Shown piece by piece: positions 18,552 to 27,381 of a DNA stretch of 43,472 nt. The DNA is taken from NCBI GenBank assembly GCA_035384605.1, contig DAOOIV010000037.1, positions 1 through 43,472 on the forward strand. The letters are read 5' to 3'. The notes under the pieces were generated by a model. The model had not been told where the DNA came from. It worked only from the letters and a program-made list of their open reading frames with translations, and did no database searches. Source of the stretch: Phycisphaerae bacterium (lineage in GTDB: Bacteria > Planctomycetota > Phycisphaerae > UBA1845 > PWPN01). Each line of letters starts with the position of its first letter. The first letter of the stretch is position 1. Made by a program: the position numbers and the translations under genes.

Positions 18552-18974
18552 ATGATCGATGCTTCCTGCGTATTCTGCAGAATCATTGCCGGTCAGATCC
18601 CGTGCATGCGTGTGTTTGAAGACGACGCTGCGTTGGTGTTCCTTGATATCGGTCCGCTGTCGGAAGGGCACCTTCTGATGGTCCCCAAGCAGCACGTCGA
18701 GCGGCTGGACCAGATGTCCCCGGAGCACGTCATGGCGATTACCCGCCATCTGCCCATGCTTGGCCGATCGCTGATGAAGGCCGTGGGGGCGGCTGCCTAT
18801 AACATTCTCCAGAACAACGGTCGCGAATCCGGTCAGGAGGTTCCCCATGTTCATTTTCACGTTATCCCGCGCAAAGCAGGCGACGGTCTGGGGTATCGCT
18901 GGAACGCCTCAAAATACGCCCCAGGAAGGGCCGAAGAGATCCGCGACTTGCTGATTGCCGCCCTCAAACCGTAA
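18552..18974 (+). CDS. HIT family nucleotide hydrolase/transferase
   Basis: Histidine-triad protein, probably acting on nucleoside phosphoramidates or dinucleotides in the cytosol. The triad HVHFHVIPR is at about residue 108, and the N-terminal CVFCRIIAGQIPC carries a CxxC pair typical of HINT-like members. ATG 18552 has GGAGGA upstream; 140 residues, normal length. A perfect 14-base palindrome (CCGCGGTACCGCGG, 18524-18537) lies just before the ribosome-binding site. No specific substrate can be assigned. Confidence 0.9.
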   Translation: MIDASCVFCRIIAGQIPCMRVFEDDAALVFLDIGPLSEGHLLMVPKQHVERLDQMSPEHVMAITRHLPMLGRSLMKAVGAAAYNILQNNGRESGQEVPHVHFHVIPRKAGDGLGYRWNASKYAPGRAEEIRDLLIAALKP

Positions 18975-18978
18975 GCCG

Positions 18979-19007
18979 TTGACATTCTTATTCCTAATCG
19001 TCATGAT
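18979..19007 (+). promoter_or_regulatory. Putative promoter of the family-2 glycosyltransferase gene
   Basis: TTGACA (18979-18984), 17-base spacer, CATGAT (19002-19007; four of six matches to TATAAT). It starts four bases after the HIT stop codon, and would place the transcript start near 19014. This argues against the GTG at 19017 as start of the downstream gene. Confidence 0.45.
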
Positions 19008-19040
19008 CAATTTGGGGTGGAACGAGGCGGCGCGTTTGGG

Positions 19041-20780
19041 ATGGCGCTCGTTCTGAAGGATGCGACCACTCAACCGAGGTGTCCTGGTTTCATGGAATGG
19101 CTGTTCAGCAACGAAGGTTTTCGCGCAGTCTTTCTGGCGACCTATGTCATCATCCTGCTGATCGTCAGCGTTTATGGGTTGCATCGGTACCAGCTCGTCC
19201 ATCTGTTCTATAAGTATCGCTCGAACAAGCCCAAGCTGACCGCCTGTTTCAGAGAGTTGCCGCGCGTCACGATCCAACTGCCGATGTACAACGAGCAGGC
19301 CGTGGCCCGGCGGGTGATTGACGCGACCTGCCGAATCGACTACCCGCGCGACCGCCTTGAAATCCAGGTGTTGGACGATTCGACCGACGAGACCGTCCAG
19401 ATCGTCGGCGAGGCGGTGAAGTACTGGCGTTCGCAGGGCTTCAACATTTGCCACCTTCATCGCACCCAGAGAACCGGCTACAAGGCAGGCGCGCTCTCCG
19501 AGGGCATGAAAACTGCAACCGGCGAGTTCATCCTGATTTTTGATGCGGATTTTCTCGCGCCTCGGGAGATTCTCCGTGAGACCATTCATTATTTCTGCGA
19601 CCCGCGGGTCGGCATGGTGCAGGCCCGATGGGAGCATCTTAACCGCGATCAGTCGCTCCTGACCAAGACGCAGGCGATTCTGCTGGACGGACATTTCGTC
19701 ATCGAGCACGCGGCCCGTAACCGCTCGGGGCGGTTCATGAGTTTCAACGGGACCGCCGGGCTTTGGCGAAAGACGTGTATTGAAGACGCGGGGGGCTGGC
19801 AGCATGACACCCTGACCGAAGACCTGGATCTCTCCTATCGCGCGCAAATGAAGGGCTGGAAGTTCCTGTTTCTCTCTGAGTTGGCCTCTCCGGCCGAGTT
19901 GCCGCCGGACATGGAAGCCTTCAAGCAGCAGCAGTACCGGTGGGCCAAGGGCGGAGCCCAGACGGCCCGCAAGCTGTTGCCGACGGTTCTGCGCTCGCGG
20001 TTGCCCAGGCGAATCAAGATGGAAGCCTTCTTCCATCTCACGAGCTGCATCGTCTATCCGTGCATCGTGCTGCTCACTTTGATGATGTACCCCATCGTGT
20101 ACCTCAAGGTGAGCATGTTTCAGGAAGGGTTCTGGAAATACCTCTTCGATTTCTCGATTCTCATTCTGGCGACCTGTTCGGCCGGGACGTTCTACGTCTG
20201 CAGTCAGCGGGTTCTCTTTCGTACGTGGGCCGACAGCCTGAAGTACATTCCGTTCCTGATGGCCCTGGGGATCGGTATCGCGCTGAACAACGCGCGGGCC
20301 GTGTTCGCGGGTTTCTTCGGCAAACCCGGCGAGTTCGTTCGGACGCCGAAGTTCGGGGTTGTGGCCCGTGACCACCGCTGGAAACGGCAGGTTGAGAACG
20401 CCCGCAAATCCCTCAAGCGGGTTAAGCTTCAGCCCTTCGTGGAGTTCGCTATTGCGATTTACCTGTTGGGCTGCGTAATCATGTGTTTTTCCGCTCCTCT
20501 GAATCCCGCCGATCCAAAGCAGCAGCGTCTGACCATCGGCGTGCCCTTCCTCTGCCTTTTCATGGTGGGCTATTTTTACGTGCCCCTGACGACGTGGTTC
20601 GGGCACCGCCTCGGCAAGATCGAATCTGAATTGCCTGAAGACCTGGCGGCCGTCCCGGTCAAGTTTTCTCTCCCGAACACGCAGGTGGCCCGCGGGGGCG
20701 GCTCGGCAGCGTCTCCCGACTATGCCCCCCTGGTCAAGCCCGACGTTCCAGCGATTTCCAGGCAGGAGCGAAAAGTCTGA
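19041..20780 (+). CDS. Processive family 2 glycosyltransferase (cellulose/mannan-synthase-like)
   Basis: Membrane glycosyltransferase likely making a beta-linked polysaccharide from a nucleotide sugar. One N-terminal membrane helix (VFLATYVIILLIVSVYGL) precedes the GT-A domain, which shows the processive-GT2 motifs in order: VLDDSTDET, FDADF (DxD-like), TEDLDLSYRAQ and QQYRWAKGG (QxxRW). Four or so further helices follow, e.g. IVYPCIVLLTLMMYPIVYL. This order matches the CESA/CslA-like group. Start is uncertain: ATG 19041 is used; ATG 19092 has a better spaced GAGGTG and begins right before the first helix. No PilZ domain or accessory genes are adjacent, so the product cannot be named. Confidence 0.85.
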   Translation: MALVLKDATTQPRCPGFMEWLFSNEGFRAVFLATYVIILLIVSVYGLHRYQLVHLFYKYRSNKPKLTACFRELPRVTIQLPMYNEQAVARRVIDATCRIDYPRDRLEIQVLDDSTDETVQIVGEAVKYWRSQGFNICHLHRTQRTGYKAGALSEGMKTATGEFILIFDADFLAPREILRETIHYFCDPRVGMVQARWEHLNRDQSLLTKTQAILLDGHFVIEHAARNRSGRFMSFNGTAGLWRKTCIEDAGGWQHDTLTEDLDLSYRAQMKGWKFLFLSELASPAELPPDMEAFKQQQYRWAKGGAQTARKLLPTVLRSRLPRRIKMEAFFHLTSCIVYPCIVLLTLMMYPIVYLKVSMFQEGFWKYLFDFSILILATCSAGTFYVCSQRVLFRTWADSLKYIPFLMALGIGIALNNARAVFAGFFGKPGEFVRTPKFGVVARDHRWKRQVENARKSLKRVKLQPFVEFAIAIYLLGCVIMCFSAPLNPADPKQQRLTIGVPFLCLFMVGYFYVPLTTWFGHRLGKIESELPEDLAAVPVKFSLPNTQVARGGGSAASPDYAPLVKPDVPAISRQERKV

Positions 20781-20915
20781 GACCGCTCAGCCGCTAAGGA
20801 AGGCCGCGGATGGCATAACCGGACACTCGAAGGTCATTCATGCTGCCACGGCAAGTCTTCGACATATGGTTTTCGTCATTGACTGGCAGTCGGTCGTTCA
20901 TCGGGTTTGTCAGGC

Positions 20916-20937
20916 AACCCGATTCGCGAAGCGGGTT
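20916..20937. terminator. Weak hairpin between convergent glycosyltransferase genes
   Basis: AACCCG (20916-20921) pairs with CGGGTT (20932-20937) around a ten-base loop, in the 187-base gap between the convergent genes at 19041-20780 and 20968-23250. Short stem and no strong T-run, so the terminator role is only a suggestion. Confidence 0.3.
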
Positions 20938-20967
20938 TGCTCATCAAGCAGCACCGACGGGTCTTGT

Positions 20968-23250
20968 TCAGGTACTCCCTTGTCGAACTGAAGCCTGCTG
21001 CTGCAAGGCGTCTCGAATGTATTCGATCACTGTGCGTATGACGCGACCGTAGCTGAACTCCTGCAGCACGCGCTCCCGGAACTCCGCCAGGAGTTCGCGG
21101 CGCAGATCGGGCTTGTCCAGGAGTTCCTGGGCCACCGAAGCCATTTCCTGAGGGTCGCGGAACGTAACCATATCGAGTCGGGGGAAACTGGCGGCTGTTG
21201 CGGGCAGGGGCTCGCCTGCCTTTCGCCGCCGCCGGGCTTCCTCCAGATCAAGGCCGCCGAAGTCGGTTGCGATGTAACGGGTGAGCACAAGGCAGCCGCC
21301 GGCGATGGCCTCCAGCGATCGCTGATGTCGGAAGCCTGCCGGCATGGTCTGAATGGCAAAGGTCGCACAGCGGTAGGCCCTGCGAAGCGGTTCGCCGTGC
21401 TCGATGGGCCCAACGGCAAAAGGCGCGAGCTCGCGGACGTGCTGCCAGCCGTTACCATACAACCTGAACACCCGGCCGGTGTCCCGTGCCCATCGCGCGA
21501 CCCACTGCAGCGTCCGGACGCGAAAACCGATGTCGAACGTGCGGTTCGCGTAGAAGGTGAAAAGCCGCTCGGCATCCTCCGGCCGGAGGTGCTTCCCGCG
21601 ATCGCCGGCCAACCGTCGAACAAGCTCCGTAGGATCGGTGTTCGAGTAGTGTTCCCTCAAGTGTTCGCCCCGTTCCAGGACGCGGTCGACGAACGCATCT
21701 ATGTCGTCCAGGATCGGATGCAGCTCGCGGGGCTGCTCGGCCCGCCAGTGCGTTCGCAACGCTTCGATCGTCTGGTTAAGGTGCCCCACGTACATCACGT
21801 CGCAGGCCAGTCGCTTCGCCTCCTCATCGCTAACCGGTTCCTCGCTGAACATCGCATCCGCCACGGGAATGGGAGCGGTGAAGAATCGATCGGCCGGGTA
21901 CCCGAATTCCCTGGTGCAGCGGTTGCGGTAATAGCCAAAGGTGAAGTCGAGCGGACCGAGCGCCTCGCCGGCGCGGCGGCACATCAAATTGGGCAGTGGA
22001 TCCTGAATCCAACAGGCGAACGGCACGTTGTTGATGAAGGCGTTCGGCTGCTCGTGGCGATGATGATCGATCATCAGCACCAGGTCGGGCTGAAACTCGA
22101 TGAACGTCTCCATGTACGCGTGCGGACCGAGTATGAGATGGTCCTGAGCTTCGATCAGCAGTCGCGTCCGGATGCCCGCCCCCTCGAGCGCGCTGACCGT
22201 ATCGCGCATCGAATACTTCAAGAATGTTGTAAACCGTGACGTGACGCACAGAACGCGGAGCGGGTCTTGTGGCCCGGCGGCAGCGTATCGTCGGGCCCAC
22301 CAGGCGGCGTCGCGGTCGGCGTAAATCTCTTCGGCACGCCGGCGCAATTCGATCAGGTGGTCGATGCGATGCCGGTTGACCTCGGCCAGCCGTTCTTGTC
22401 CCGGCGTGGGTTTTTGTCCGGGCCACCGGACCGTCGCCTGGCAGGTTGACGGAAGTGGTAGAGTCGTGTCGGCGATCATCATGTTCCGCCAGGTTTCCCA
22501 TGCGTCCGGTCCGCCCAGAATATACACCCGCGGATCGGCGAGTTCCGCCGACCAGTCGTGTAGTCGCAGCACCAAAGCCAAGGCTTTCAGGTTGGTTTCG
22601 ACGATGTAGAGGGTGCTGCTGTAGTCCAGGAAGGTTCTGGCCGTCATGGCATAGAGCCCGGACAGCCACCAACCCATGCCGACTCCGTCGATCAGCAGGG
22701 GCGGTCCGCATTTACCCTTGAAAGCATCGGTCTTGGCGATGTGTTCCACGGCATTGCGGAAGTCCAGGGCTGCCGGAATCCACATCCTCGTGCCGTCCGA
22801 GCGCGATCCACGGACCAGCAGATTGCCGTCGTTGGCCTGGTGCAGCGTCAGATCCTTCTCCATCGCAGGCCACACGTTCGCAAGGGCGTCGGCGAGCATG
22901 GCTTGGTTCTGCCCCCTGGATCGAAGTGCGGCCAGGTTTGCGGCAAAGCGATTGTGCGTCTTGGCCCATGGGACGATCTCGTTAGGCACCTTGGCTAGTT
23001 GTTCGGCGGCGTCGAGCAGTTGGCCGGCCTCGGGGCCCGATCGTGGGCAAGCGCGGCCGATCTCCACCGCGATGCTTAAGAGCCCCTTGCCCGCCAGGGC
23101 CTTCATGGCCAGCCCGCGCATCGGCCAATCATCGGGCACCTGTGCGAGGTACATCTCCACCGTCGAGATGAACGGATAGAGGTCGGCCTCCTGGGCCATC
23201 GCCAAGAAATTCGCGCGCAGATCACCCGCCGCAGTGCCAAGAGTGGACAT
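20968..23250 (-). CDS. CgeB/spore-maturation-like glycosyltransferase (GT-B)
   Basis: Predicted soluble glycosyltransferase. The C-terminal third looks like the group-1 family seen in CgeB proteins: a GT-B donor domain with VFRLYGNGW, PIEHGEPLRRAYRCATFAIQ, and the acceptor-to-donor motif RHQRSLEAIAGGCLVLTRYI, then the C-terminal FSYGRVIRTVIEYI. The central portion (around PLRVLCVTSRFTTFLKYSM and PDLVLMIDHHRHEQP) is the N-terminal Rossmann half. Ahead of it sits a roughly 250-residue region containing LYIVETNLKALALVL and RVYILGGPDAWE, reminiscent of the DUF115/Maf-like fold. ATG 23250 gives 760 residues; GTG 23328 would add 26. It converges with the GT2 gene, suggesting a shared surface-glycan role (inference). 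Confidence 0.75.
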   Translation of the reverse strand: MSTLGTAAGDLRANFLAMAQEADLYPFISTVEMYLAQVPDDWPMRGLAMKALAGKGLLSIAVEIGRACPRSGPEAGQLLDAAEQLAKVPNEIVPWAKTHNRFAANLAALRSRGQNQAMLADALANVWPAMEKDLTLHQANDGNLLVRGSRSDGTRMWIPAALDFRNAVEHIAKTDAFKGKCGPPLLIDGVGMGWWLSGLYAMTARTFLDYSSTLYIVETNLKALALVLRLHDWSAELADPRVYILGGPDAWETWRNMMIADTTLPLPSTCQATVRWPGQKPTPGQERLAEVNRHRIDHLIELRRRAEEIYADRDAAWWARRYAAAGPQDPLRVLCVTSRFTTFLKYSMRDTVSALEGAGIRTRLLIEAQDHLILGPHAYMETFIEFQPDLVLMIDHHRHEQPNAFINNVPFACWIQDPLPNLMCRRAGEALGPLDFTFGYYRNRCTREFGYPADRFFTAPIPVADAMFSEEPVSDEEAKRLACDVMYVGHLNQTIEALRTHWRAEQPRELHPILDDIDAFVDRVLERGEHLREHYSNTDPTELVRRLAGDRGKHLRPEDAERLFTFYANRTFDIGFRVRTLQWVARWARDTGRVFRLYGNGWQHVRELAPFAVGPIEHGEPLRRAYRCATFAIQTMPAGFRHQRSLEAIAGGCLVLTRYIATDFGGLDLEEARRRRKAGEPLPATAASFPRLDMVTFRDPQEMASVAQELLDKPDLRRELLAEFRERVLQEFSYGRVIRTVIEYIRDALQQQASVRQGST

Positions 23251-23550
23251 TACACCGGTTATCGACCGATTGAGGCTTGCAATAACACCAGGCGCCCGAA
23301 ATGACGATTCGCCGTCACAGGCAGGCACGCGTTTTGTGCCGGTGAACCGTTTACCGGCATGGCGGATCTGGATACATGTCCCGGCGATGTTTTCTTCGGA
23401 ACAAAACGGTGCCTCGTGTGTCTTATTATCTGGGGAAGCATTGTCCCGTCCGGGCTGCGGGGCGCGATGCTATGCCGAGCACAGATGAGGCTGCGACGGG
23501 AGGTCGGTGAAAGACCCGTTGCGGCCGCACTCTGACATACGGGGGTGGCC
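23251..23550. other. Divergent intergenic region with a small inverted repeat
   Basis: The 300 bases between the divergent CgeB-like gene and the small membrane protein hold no gene. TGCCGGT (23337-23343) and ACCGGCA (23353-23359) form a seven-base inverted repeat with a nine-base spacer, a possible operator or hairpin. A lone -10-like TATTAT lies at 23424-23429 on the plus strand without a convincing -35. Confidence 0.4.
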
Positions 23551-23769
23551 ATGATTTGCCAGGAGCGTCCTCCGAAGATCGTTCTTGCGATCTGGATGGC
23601 GGTTATCATCATCGTCATGGCTGCCGCCTGGATCGTTATCGGCGCTCGCAGCGGTTTCATGGCCGGTTTGCTCTGGGCCGCAGTGATCTGGGTGATGCTT
23701 GGTGGAGTGGAAGTCACCTATTTCATCTTGCACCACCGCAGCAGAGACACGGCTCCACCGCCGACGTGA
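23551..23769 (+). CDS. Small hypothetical two-helix membrane protein
   Basis: A 72-residue protein with two hydrophobic segments: IVLAIWMAVIIIVMAAAWIV (about residues 10-29) and GLLWAAVIWVMLGGVEVTYF (about 38-57), then a short polar HHRSRDTAPPPT tail. ATG 23551 follows a GGGGG run; GTG 23545 is an alternative. No family was recognised. It lies alone between minus-strand genes. The coherent two-helix hydropathy supports it as a real gene, but it has no context to suggest a role. Confidence 0.55.
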   Translation: MICQERPPKIVLAIWMAVIIIVMAAAWIVIGARSGFMAGLLWAAVIWVMLGGVEVTYFILHHRSRDTAPPPT

Positions 23770-24105
23770 TCAGGAACGCTGTCCGGGCCCCGCTCTTGTC
23801 TGAGTTCAAGGTACTCCGATCAGGAATACCGAGACGGTGCCGAAGTATCCGAGTGCGGCAGCGGCCGACCGGCAGGGGCCGTGAGTCACATGTGGAGCTT
23901 GCCGTTCAAGGCTCTGCCCCTTCCCGACCAGCGTACCATTGGGCACATCGGGTTTTCGCGGTGAAATCGCCGGAGGTGGGTGCAATGGGCGGTGAGACCA
24001 TCGAGCGCAATGAGAACCGGAAGCAGCAGCGTGTTTTTGCTGCTTCCGGTCGTTATTCCGAGAACGCTCCTGCTAAACCGCCCGCGAACCGGACGGACGC
24101 AGGCA
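23770..24105. other. Intergenic region containing the ferredoxin terminator
   Basis: 336 bases between the small membrane protein and the ferredoxin gene, which converge here. The only clear element is the 13-base-pair hairpin at 24016-24050. I see no gene in the rest. Confidence 0.5.
24016..24050 (-). terminator. Strong stem-loop downstream of the ferredoxin gene
   Basis: ACCGGAAGCAGCA (24016-24028) and its exact reverse complement TGCTGCTTCCGGT (24038-24050) form a perfect 13-bp stem with a nine-base loop. It lies 56 bases beyond the ferredoxin stop on the minus strand. The following T-run is weak (TCTCATT), so it may be a factor-assisted or bidirectional terminator. Confidence 0.6.
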
Positions 24106-24303
24106 TCACTCGTACTTGATTGCGCTGGTTGGGCAAGCTTCAGCGGCCGAGACGATGCCATCGCTGTTCGCCTGGATGTCTGCCCCGGCCTTCACGACGG
24201 CCGCATCCTTGCCCATCTCAAACACGTCCGGACAGGCGTCAACGCACGCCTCGCACGAGATGCATTCGCTCGCGTCAATCGAAACCTTATTGACTTCCGC
24301 CAT
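24106..24303 (-). CDS. Single-cluster [4Fe-4S] ferredoxin
   Basis: A 65-residue electron carrier. The cluster motif CISCEACVDACP gives C-x2-C-x2-C-x3-C-P, and the distal cysteine is in ACPTSAIKYE, as in single-cluster ferredoxins of the Thermotoga type. The CxxC-type second cluster motif of 2[4Fe-4S] ferredoxins is absent. The start is ATG 24303, with AAGGAGA upstream; the open frame continues to 24411 but that part is not ferredoxin-like. It lies on the same strand as, and 373 bases downstream of, the cytochrome b gene; a functional link is possible but not shown. Confidence 0.92.
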   Translation of the reverse strand: MAEVNKVSIDASECISCEACVDACPDVFEMGKDAAVVKAGADIQANSDGIVSAAEACPTSAIKYE

Positions 24304-24676
24304 AATCGTAGGTTCTCCTTTCGTTGGGCGGTCCTGCCGCCACATGTCCGATTGCGTTGACCGCGATCCGTGCCGTTCCTGGCCTTGCTCGGAGGCACGT
24401 CGCCGGCTCATTTGTTACTTGTCCCCGAAAACCGGCCGCCTGTCAACCGATGAAGGATTATACGTGTACTCCTGATCATTGCGGAACCGCCGGTCGGTCT
24501 GGGGCTTGATTGTCAGTCGTTTACCGATTGCTTTCGGCTCATGCGCACCGGTAATGAGGCGAACTGTCGGCACGCAAGCCGAGGGGGGCCTGGCGGATGT
24601 TACCGGCGGGTTGTGTGCCGGCGCCCCTCGAAGCCGCCGAAAAGGGCCGTTGGGCCTCCTCTCCATGTGATTCTGT
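24304..24676. other. Intergenic region between cytochrome b and ferredoxin genes
   Basis: 373 bases with no gene. GAGGGGGGCC (24581-24590) can pair, with one mismatch, with GGCGCCCCTC (24620-24629), about 48 bases past the cytochrome b stop; no T-run follows on the minus strand, so I do not call it a terminator. The ferredoxin promoter should lie near 24330-24400 but is not recognisable. Confidence 0.4.
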
Positions 24677-26701
24677 TCAGATATTGAACGCCGAGGCCGG
24701 AAATGAAACGATGTACTTGATGTGGAACATCCAGCGAAGAAGCATTTTGATCGGCAGCAAACCCATGGTGGTCAGAAGAAGCATCAGGGCAAGGAACCGA
24801 GGCTTGCCCATCTGTAGGGCCAGCTTTCTCATCCACGTTCGCTTGAGGATGAGCGGAACACCGAGGAAGTACGCGGCCAGGGCGATCAGCCCCGGCAGTT
24901 CCCGGAGGAGCGACGCGGCGGTTCCCGTCGACTCCGGCGAAGGCAGCGATCGTCCCAGAGCATGCGTCCAGAACAGATCCGAGAAGTTGACGCAGGTCGC
25001 AACGGCGGTTTGCTGAGGGTCCCACGGTTCAAACGGGCCGAAAAAACTCCAGTTGGGGCCTCGCAGGAACGTGCCGATGACGATCGGAAGCAGCCACAGA
25101 ATGAGGAAGCCGAACAGGAAGACGGAGACGGCGAAAGGACGCTCGCGGAGCGTGTAATAACCGTTGCCTCGCCTGTTGACGTCCAGATAAGGCAAGGCGC
25201 AAAGGCCGACGATCGTCAGGGTAGGGATCAGGAAGCCGGCGAGCCAGGGGTCGAAATAGACCAGCAGTTCCTGCAAGCCCACGAAGTACCACGGGGCTTT
25301 GGATGGGTTCGGGACATCGGCGGGGTTCGCCGCGGCCTCTAGCGGCGCCCGCAACAGAATGGACCACACAATCAAGCCCGCGGCCGCGATCAGGAATATG
25401 ACCAGCTCCACGCGCAGCACGTCGGGCCAAACCATCACCCGCAGGCGGTCTTCGGCTTCGCAGGGCGGCAATCCCCGGCCTAGCCGCTGATCGTTGATCG
25501 CCATGCGTCGAGCGGCAAGCCAAAGGAAGCCGATGGTAGCACAAACCATAAGGGAAATTGCGACATTGTCGGGCTGAAGAATGATCCATGAGAACTGTGG
25601 GTCGGCACACGCCGTCGCCCAGCCGGCCAGGAAGAGAAAGCCGAGAATCGCGGCGAAGACCGGCCGGCTCCACCACCGGTAGGCCGCGAGCCCGATGACC
25701 AGGACCGCGATTGCGATGGGCAGCAGCCTCTCGGGTCGGCAATACCAGTTGACCAATCCCTTGATGCCGCTCCATGATCCGAAGACGGCCGTGAGTAGCA
25801 ACGCCGTCAAAGCTGCCAAAGCAAGGACAAGGGCTGTTCGATTGGAGCGACGGCGTGCCTGCGACGGAGTGTACAGTTCGTCAGGCCCGCTGATACCCCC
25901 ATCCTTGCGGATTCGCCAGAAGTGCAGCGAGATGAAGATTGCCGAGATCACCGGCAGCACGGCGCAGTGCAGCACGTAAAAGCGGAGCAGGGCGGGTGGT
26001 CCGACGTCGCGGCCGCCAAGAAGAAGCGATTTGGGGTCCCAGCCCGCCGGCAGCCGGCCGGACCAGGGACCGTCGCTCCCGATCACAGGGGCGGCCGAGA
26101 CCATGTTGGTCCCTACCGTGACCGCCCATAAAGCCAACTGATCCCACGGCAGCAGATAGCCGGTGAACGACAACAGCATGGTCAGCACGAGCAGCACAAC
26201 GCCGATGCACCAGTTGAACTCACGGGGGGGTTTGTAGCTGCCCGTCAGAAACACTCGCAGCATGTGCAGCCAGGCGGCTATCACGATGGCGTGAGCGCCC
26301 CAGCGATGAATCTCCCGCACCAGACCGAAAGAAACAGTCGCTCGCAGGGCCTGCATGTCCGCGTAGGCGTGCTCGGCAGCCGGTCGGTAATAGAACATCA
26401 GCGCGATGCCGGTGATGGTCTCGATGACGAAGAGAACAAACGTCAGCCAGCCCATCGCCCAGGTGAACCAGAACCGCAGCGAGTACCGCCGCATGTCCAC
26501 CGGATGGATGTGCAGGAAAAGGTTGCTGACCACGACCAGGGCCCGGCCTTGGCGATCGCGGGGCAAGCCGTGACGAACTACGGATTTCCAGATCTGCGAT
26601 GAGCGAATACGGTCGCTGATGCCTGCCATGGGGGTTGTCTGTGCCTTTTGCGGCCTATGGCCGAACTCGATCACAGCCTCCGCTGCCGCTGGCGAGAACA
26701 T
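24677..26701 (-). CDS. Cytochrome b of a Rieske/cytochrome b quinol-oxidising complex (fused b6/subunit IV type)
   Basis: Membrane subunit that oxidises quinol and passes electrons to the Rieske protein. The four haem ligands are visible: in helix B, H of REIHRW and H of AAWLHMLR, 14 apart; in helix D, H of YVLHC and H of SLHFWR, 15 apart, the b6-type spacing. The subunit-IV part contains PNPSKAPWYFVGLQELL, where the usual PEWY motif reads APWY, lacking the quinol-site glutamate. No cysteine occurs in about the first 165 residues, so the haem c-i attachment site of cyanobacterial/Bacillus b6 is absent. About a dozen helices in total; extra C-terminal helices. Start 26701 has no clear ribosome-binding site; ATG 26629 (MAGISDRIRSS) is equally plausible. 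Follows the Rieske gene by 92 bases. Confidence 0.88.
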   Translation of the reverse strand: MFSPAAAEAVIEFGHRPQKAQTTPMAGISDRIRSSQIWKSVVRHGLPRDRQGRALVVVSNLFLHIHPVDMRRYSLRFWFTWAMGWLTFVLFVIETITGIALMFYYRPAAEHAYADMQALRATVSFGLVREIHRWGAHAIVIAAWLHMLRVFLTGSYKPPREFNWCIGVVLLVLTMLLSFTGYLLPWDQLALWAVTVGTNMVSAAPVIGSDGPWSGRLPAGWDPKSLLLGGRDVGPPALLRFYVLHCAVLPVISAIFISLHFWRIRKDGGISGPDELYTPSQARRRSNRTALVLALAALTALLLTAVFGSWSGIKGLVNWYCRPERLLPIAIAVLVIGLAAYRWWSRPVFAAILGFLFLAGWATACADPQFSWIILQPDNVAISLMVCATIGFLWLAARRMAINDQRLGRGLPPCEAEDRLRVMVWPDVLRVELVIFLIAAAGLIVWSILLRAPLEAAANPADVPNPSKAPWYFVGLQELLVYFDPWLAGFLIPTLTIVGLCALPYLDVNRRGNGYYTLRERPFAVSVFLFGFLILWLLPIVIGTFLRGPNWSFFGPFEPWDPQQTAVATCVNFSDLFWTHALGRSLPSPESTGTAASLLRELPGLIALAAYFLGVPLILKRTWMRKLALQMGKPRFLALMLLLTTMGLLPIKMLLRWMFHIKYIVSFPASAFNI

Positions 26702-26793
26702 GTAGACAATCTGTCTGGCCGAGCATTCTCAACTCATCATTCGGTATTCGCAATCGTCGAGTGCCGGACAAAGCATTTTGAGGCCGCACGCGG

Positions 26794-27309
26794 CTAAGCG
26801 GAGATGAAGCTGTCCGGATGGTCCCATTCACCTCGTTCTTTCCTGAACCGCCGATTGCTGTCGATGATGACGTGGTCGTCTTGAACCCGGATAGCCAGGC
26901 GCTCCAACGGGCGTGGCGCAGGACCGTCGAGGTTGGTCCCGTCCAGGTCGAAGCTGCTGCCGTGACAGGGGCAGCGAAAGCGGCCGTCGTTGCTCACCCA
27001 CGCCACGCGGCAACCCAAGTGCGTACAGGCTGCGCGGATGGCGACAATCCTCTTTGCCATCCGGACGATCCAGATTGCCTTGTCACTTACCGCGTCGCTG
27101 ATCTGACCTGACGGAAGAGCGGCGTAGCGATCCAATGGACCGGCATCGACCTCGTTCTCTTGCCGACTTGCCGGGCTAGGCCGCAGGAACCGGGCGGTCG
27201 CCCACGTTCCTGCTCCCAGGCTTGCACCGAGGGCGAGCCAGCCGATTCCGCCGGCCGAGAGGATCCGGCGTCGCGGTACCTGGGGGTCATTCGACATGTC
27301 GTTTGCCAT
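26794..27309 (-). CDS. Rieske [2Fe-2S] protein of the quinol-oxidising complex
   Basis: Electron acceptor subunit partnering the downstream cytochrome b. Cluster motifs CTHLGC and CPCHGSSFD, 18-odd residues apart, supply two Cys and two His ligands plus the disulphide cysteines. A twin-arginine-like N-terminus (RRRILSAGGIGWLALGAS) gives a membrane anchor or Tat signal, placing the domain outside the cytoplasmic membrane. Start: ATG 27309 has AAGGAA touching it; ATG 27297 (MSNDPQVP) is a good alternative and the open frame reaches 27354. About 170 residues, normal. No cytochrome c1/f gene is adjacent, so the electron exit is unknown. Confidence 0.9.
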   Translation of the reverse strand: MANDMSNDPQVPRRRILSAGGIGWLALGASLGAGTWATARFLRPSPASRQENEVDAGPLDRYAALPSGQISDAVSDKAIWIVRMAKRIVAIRAACTHLGCRVAWVSNDGRFRCPCHGSSFDLDGTNLDGPAPRPLERLAIRVQDDHVIIDSNRRFRKERGEWDHPDSFISA

Positions 27310-27352
27310 TTCCTTGTCTGCCCGCCGCCCTTGTACTTCCGCACCCGGAGGC

Positions 27353-27381
27353 ATGTTACCAGGAGATGTCGGTGCTGTCGT
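27353..27381 (-). promoter_or_regulatory. Possible promoter of the Rieske-cytochrome b operon
   Basis: Read on the minus strand: ACGACA (27381-27376), 17-base spacer, TAACAT (27358-27353). Each hexamer matches the sigma70 consensus at four of six positions, and the site lies about 45 bases before the Rieske start. Weak individually; position is its main support. Confidence 0.3.

Noticed and set aside
18909..20606. A 565-codon open frame on the minus strand
   Set aside because: It is antisense to the family-2 glycosyltransferase, whose motifs are unmistakable; its peptide is rich in His/Arg/Gln and matches no family.
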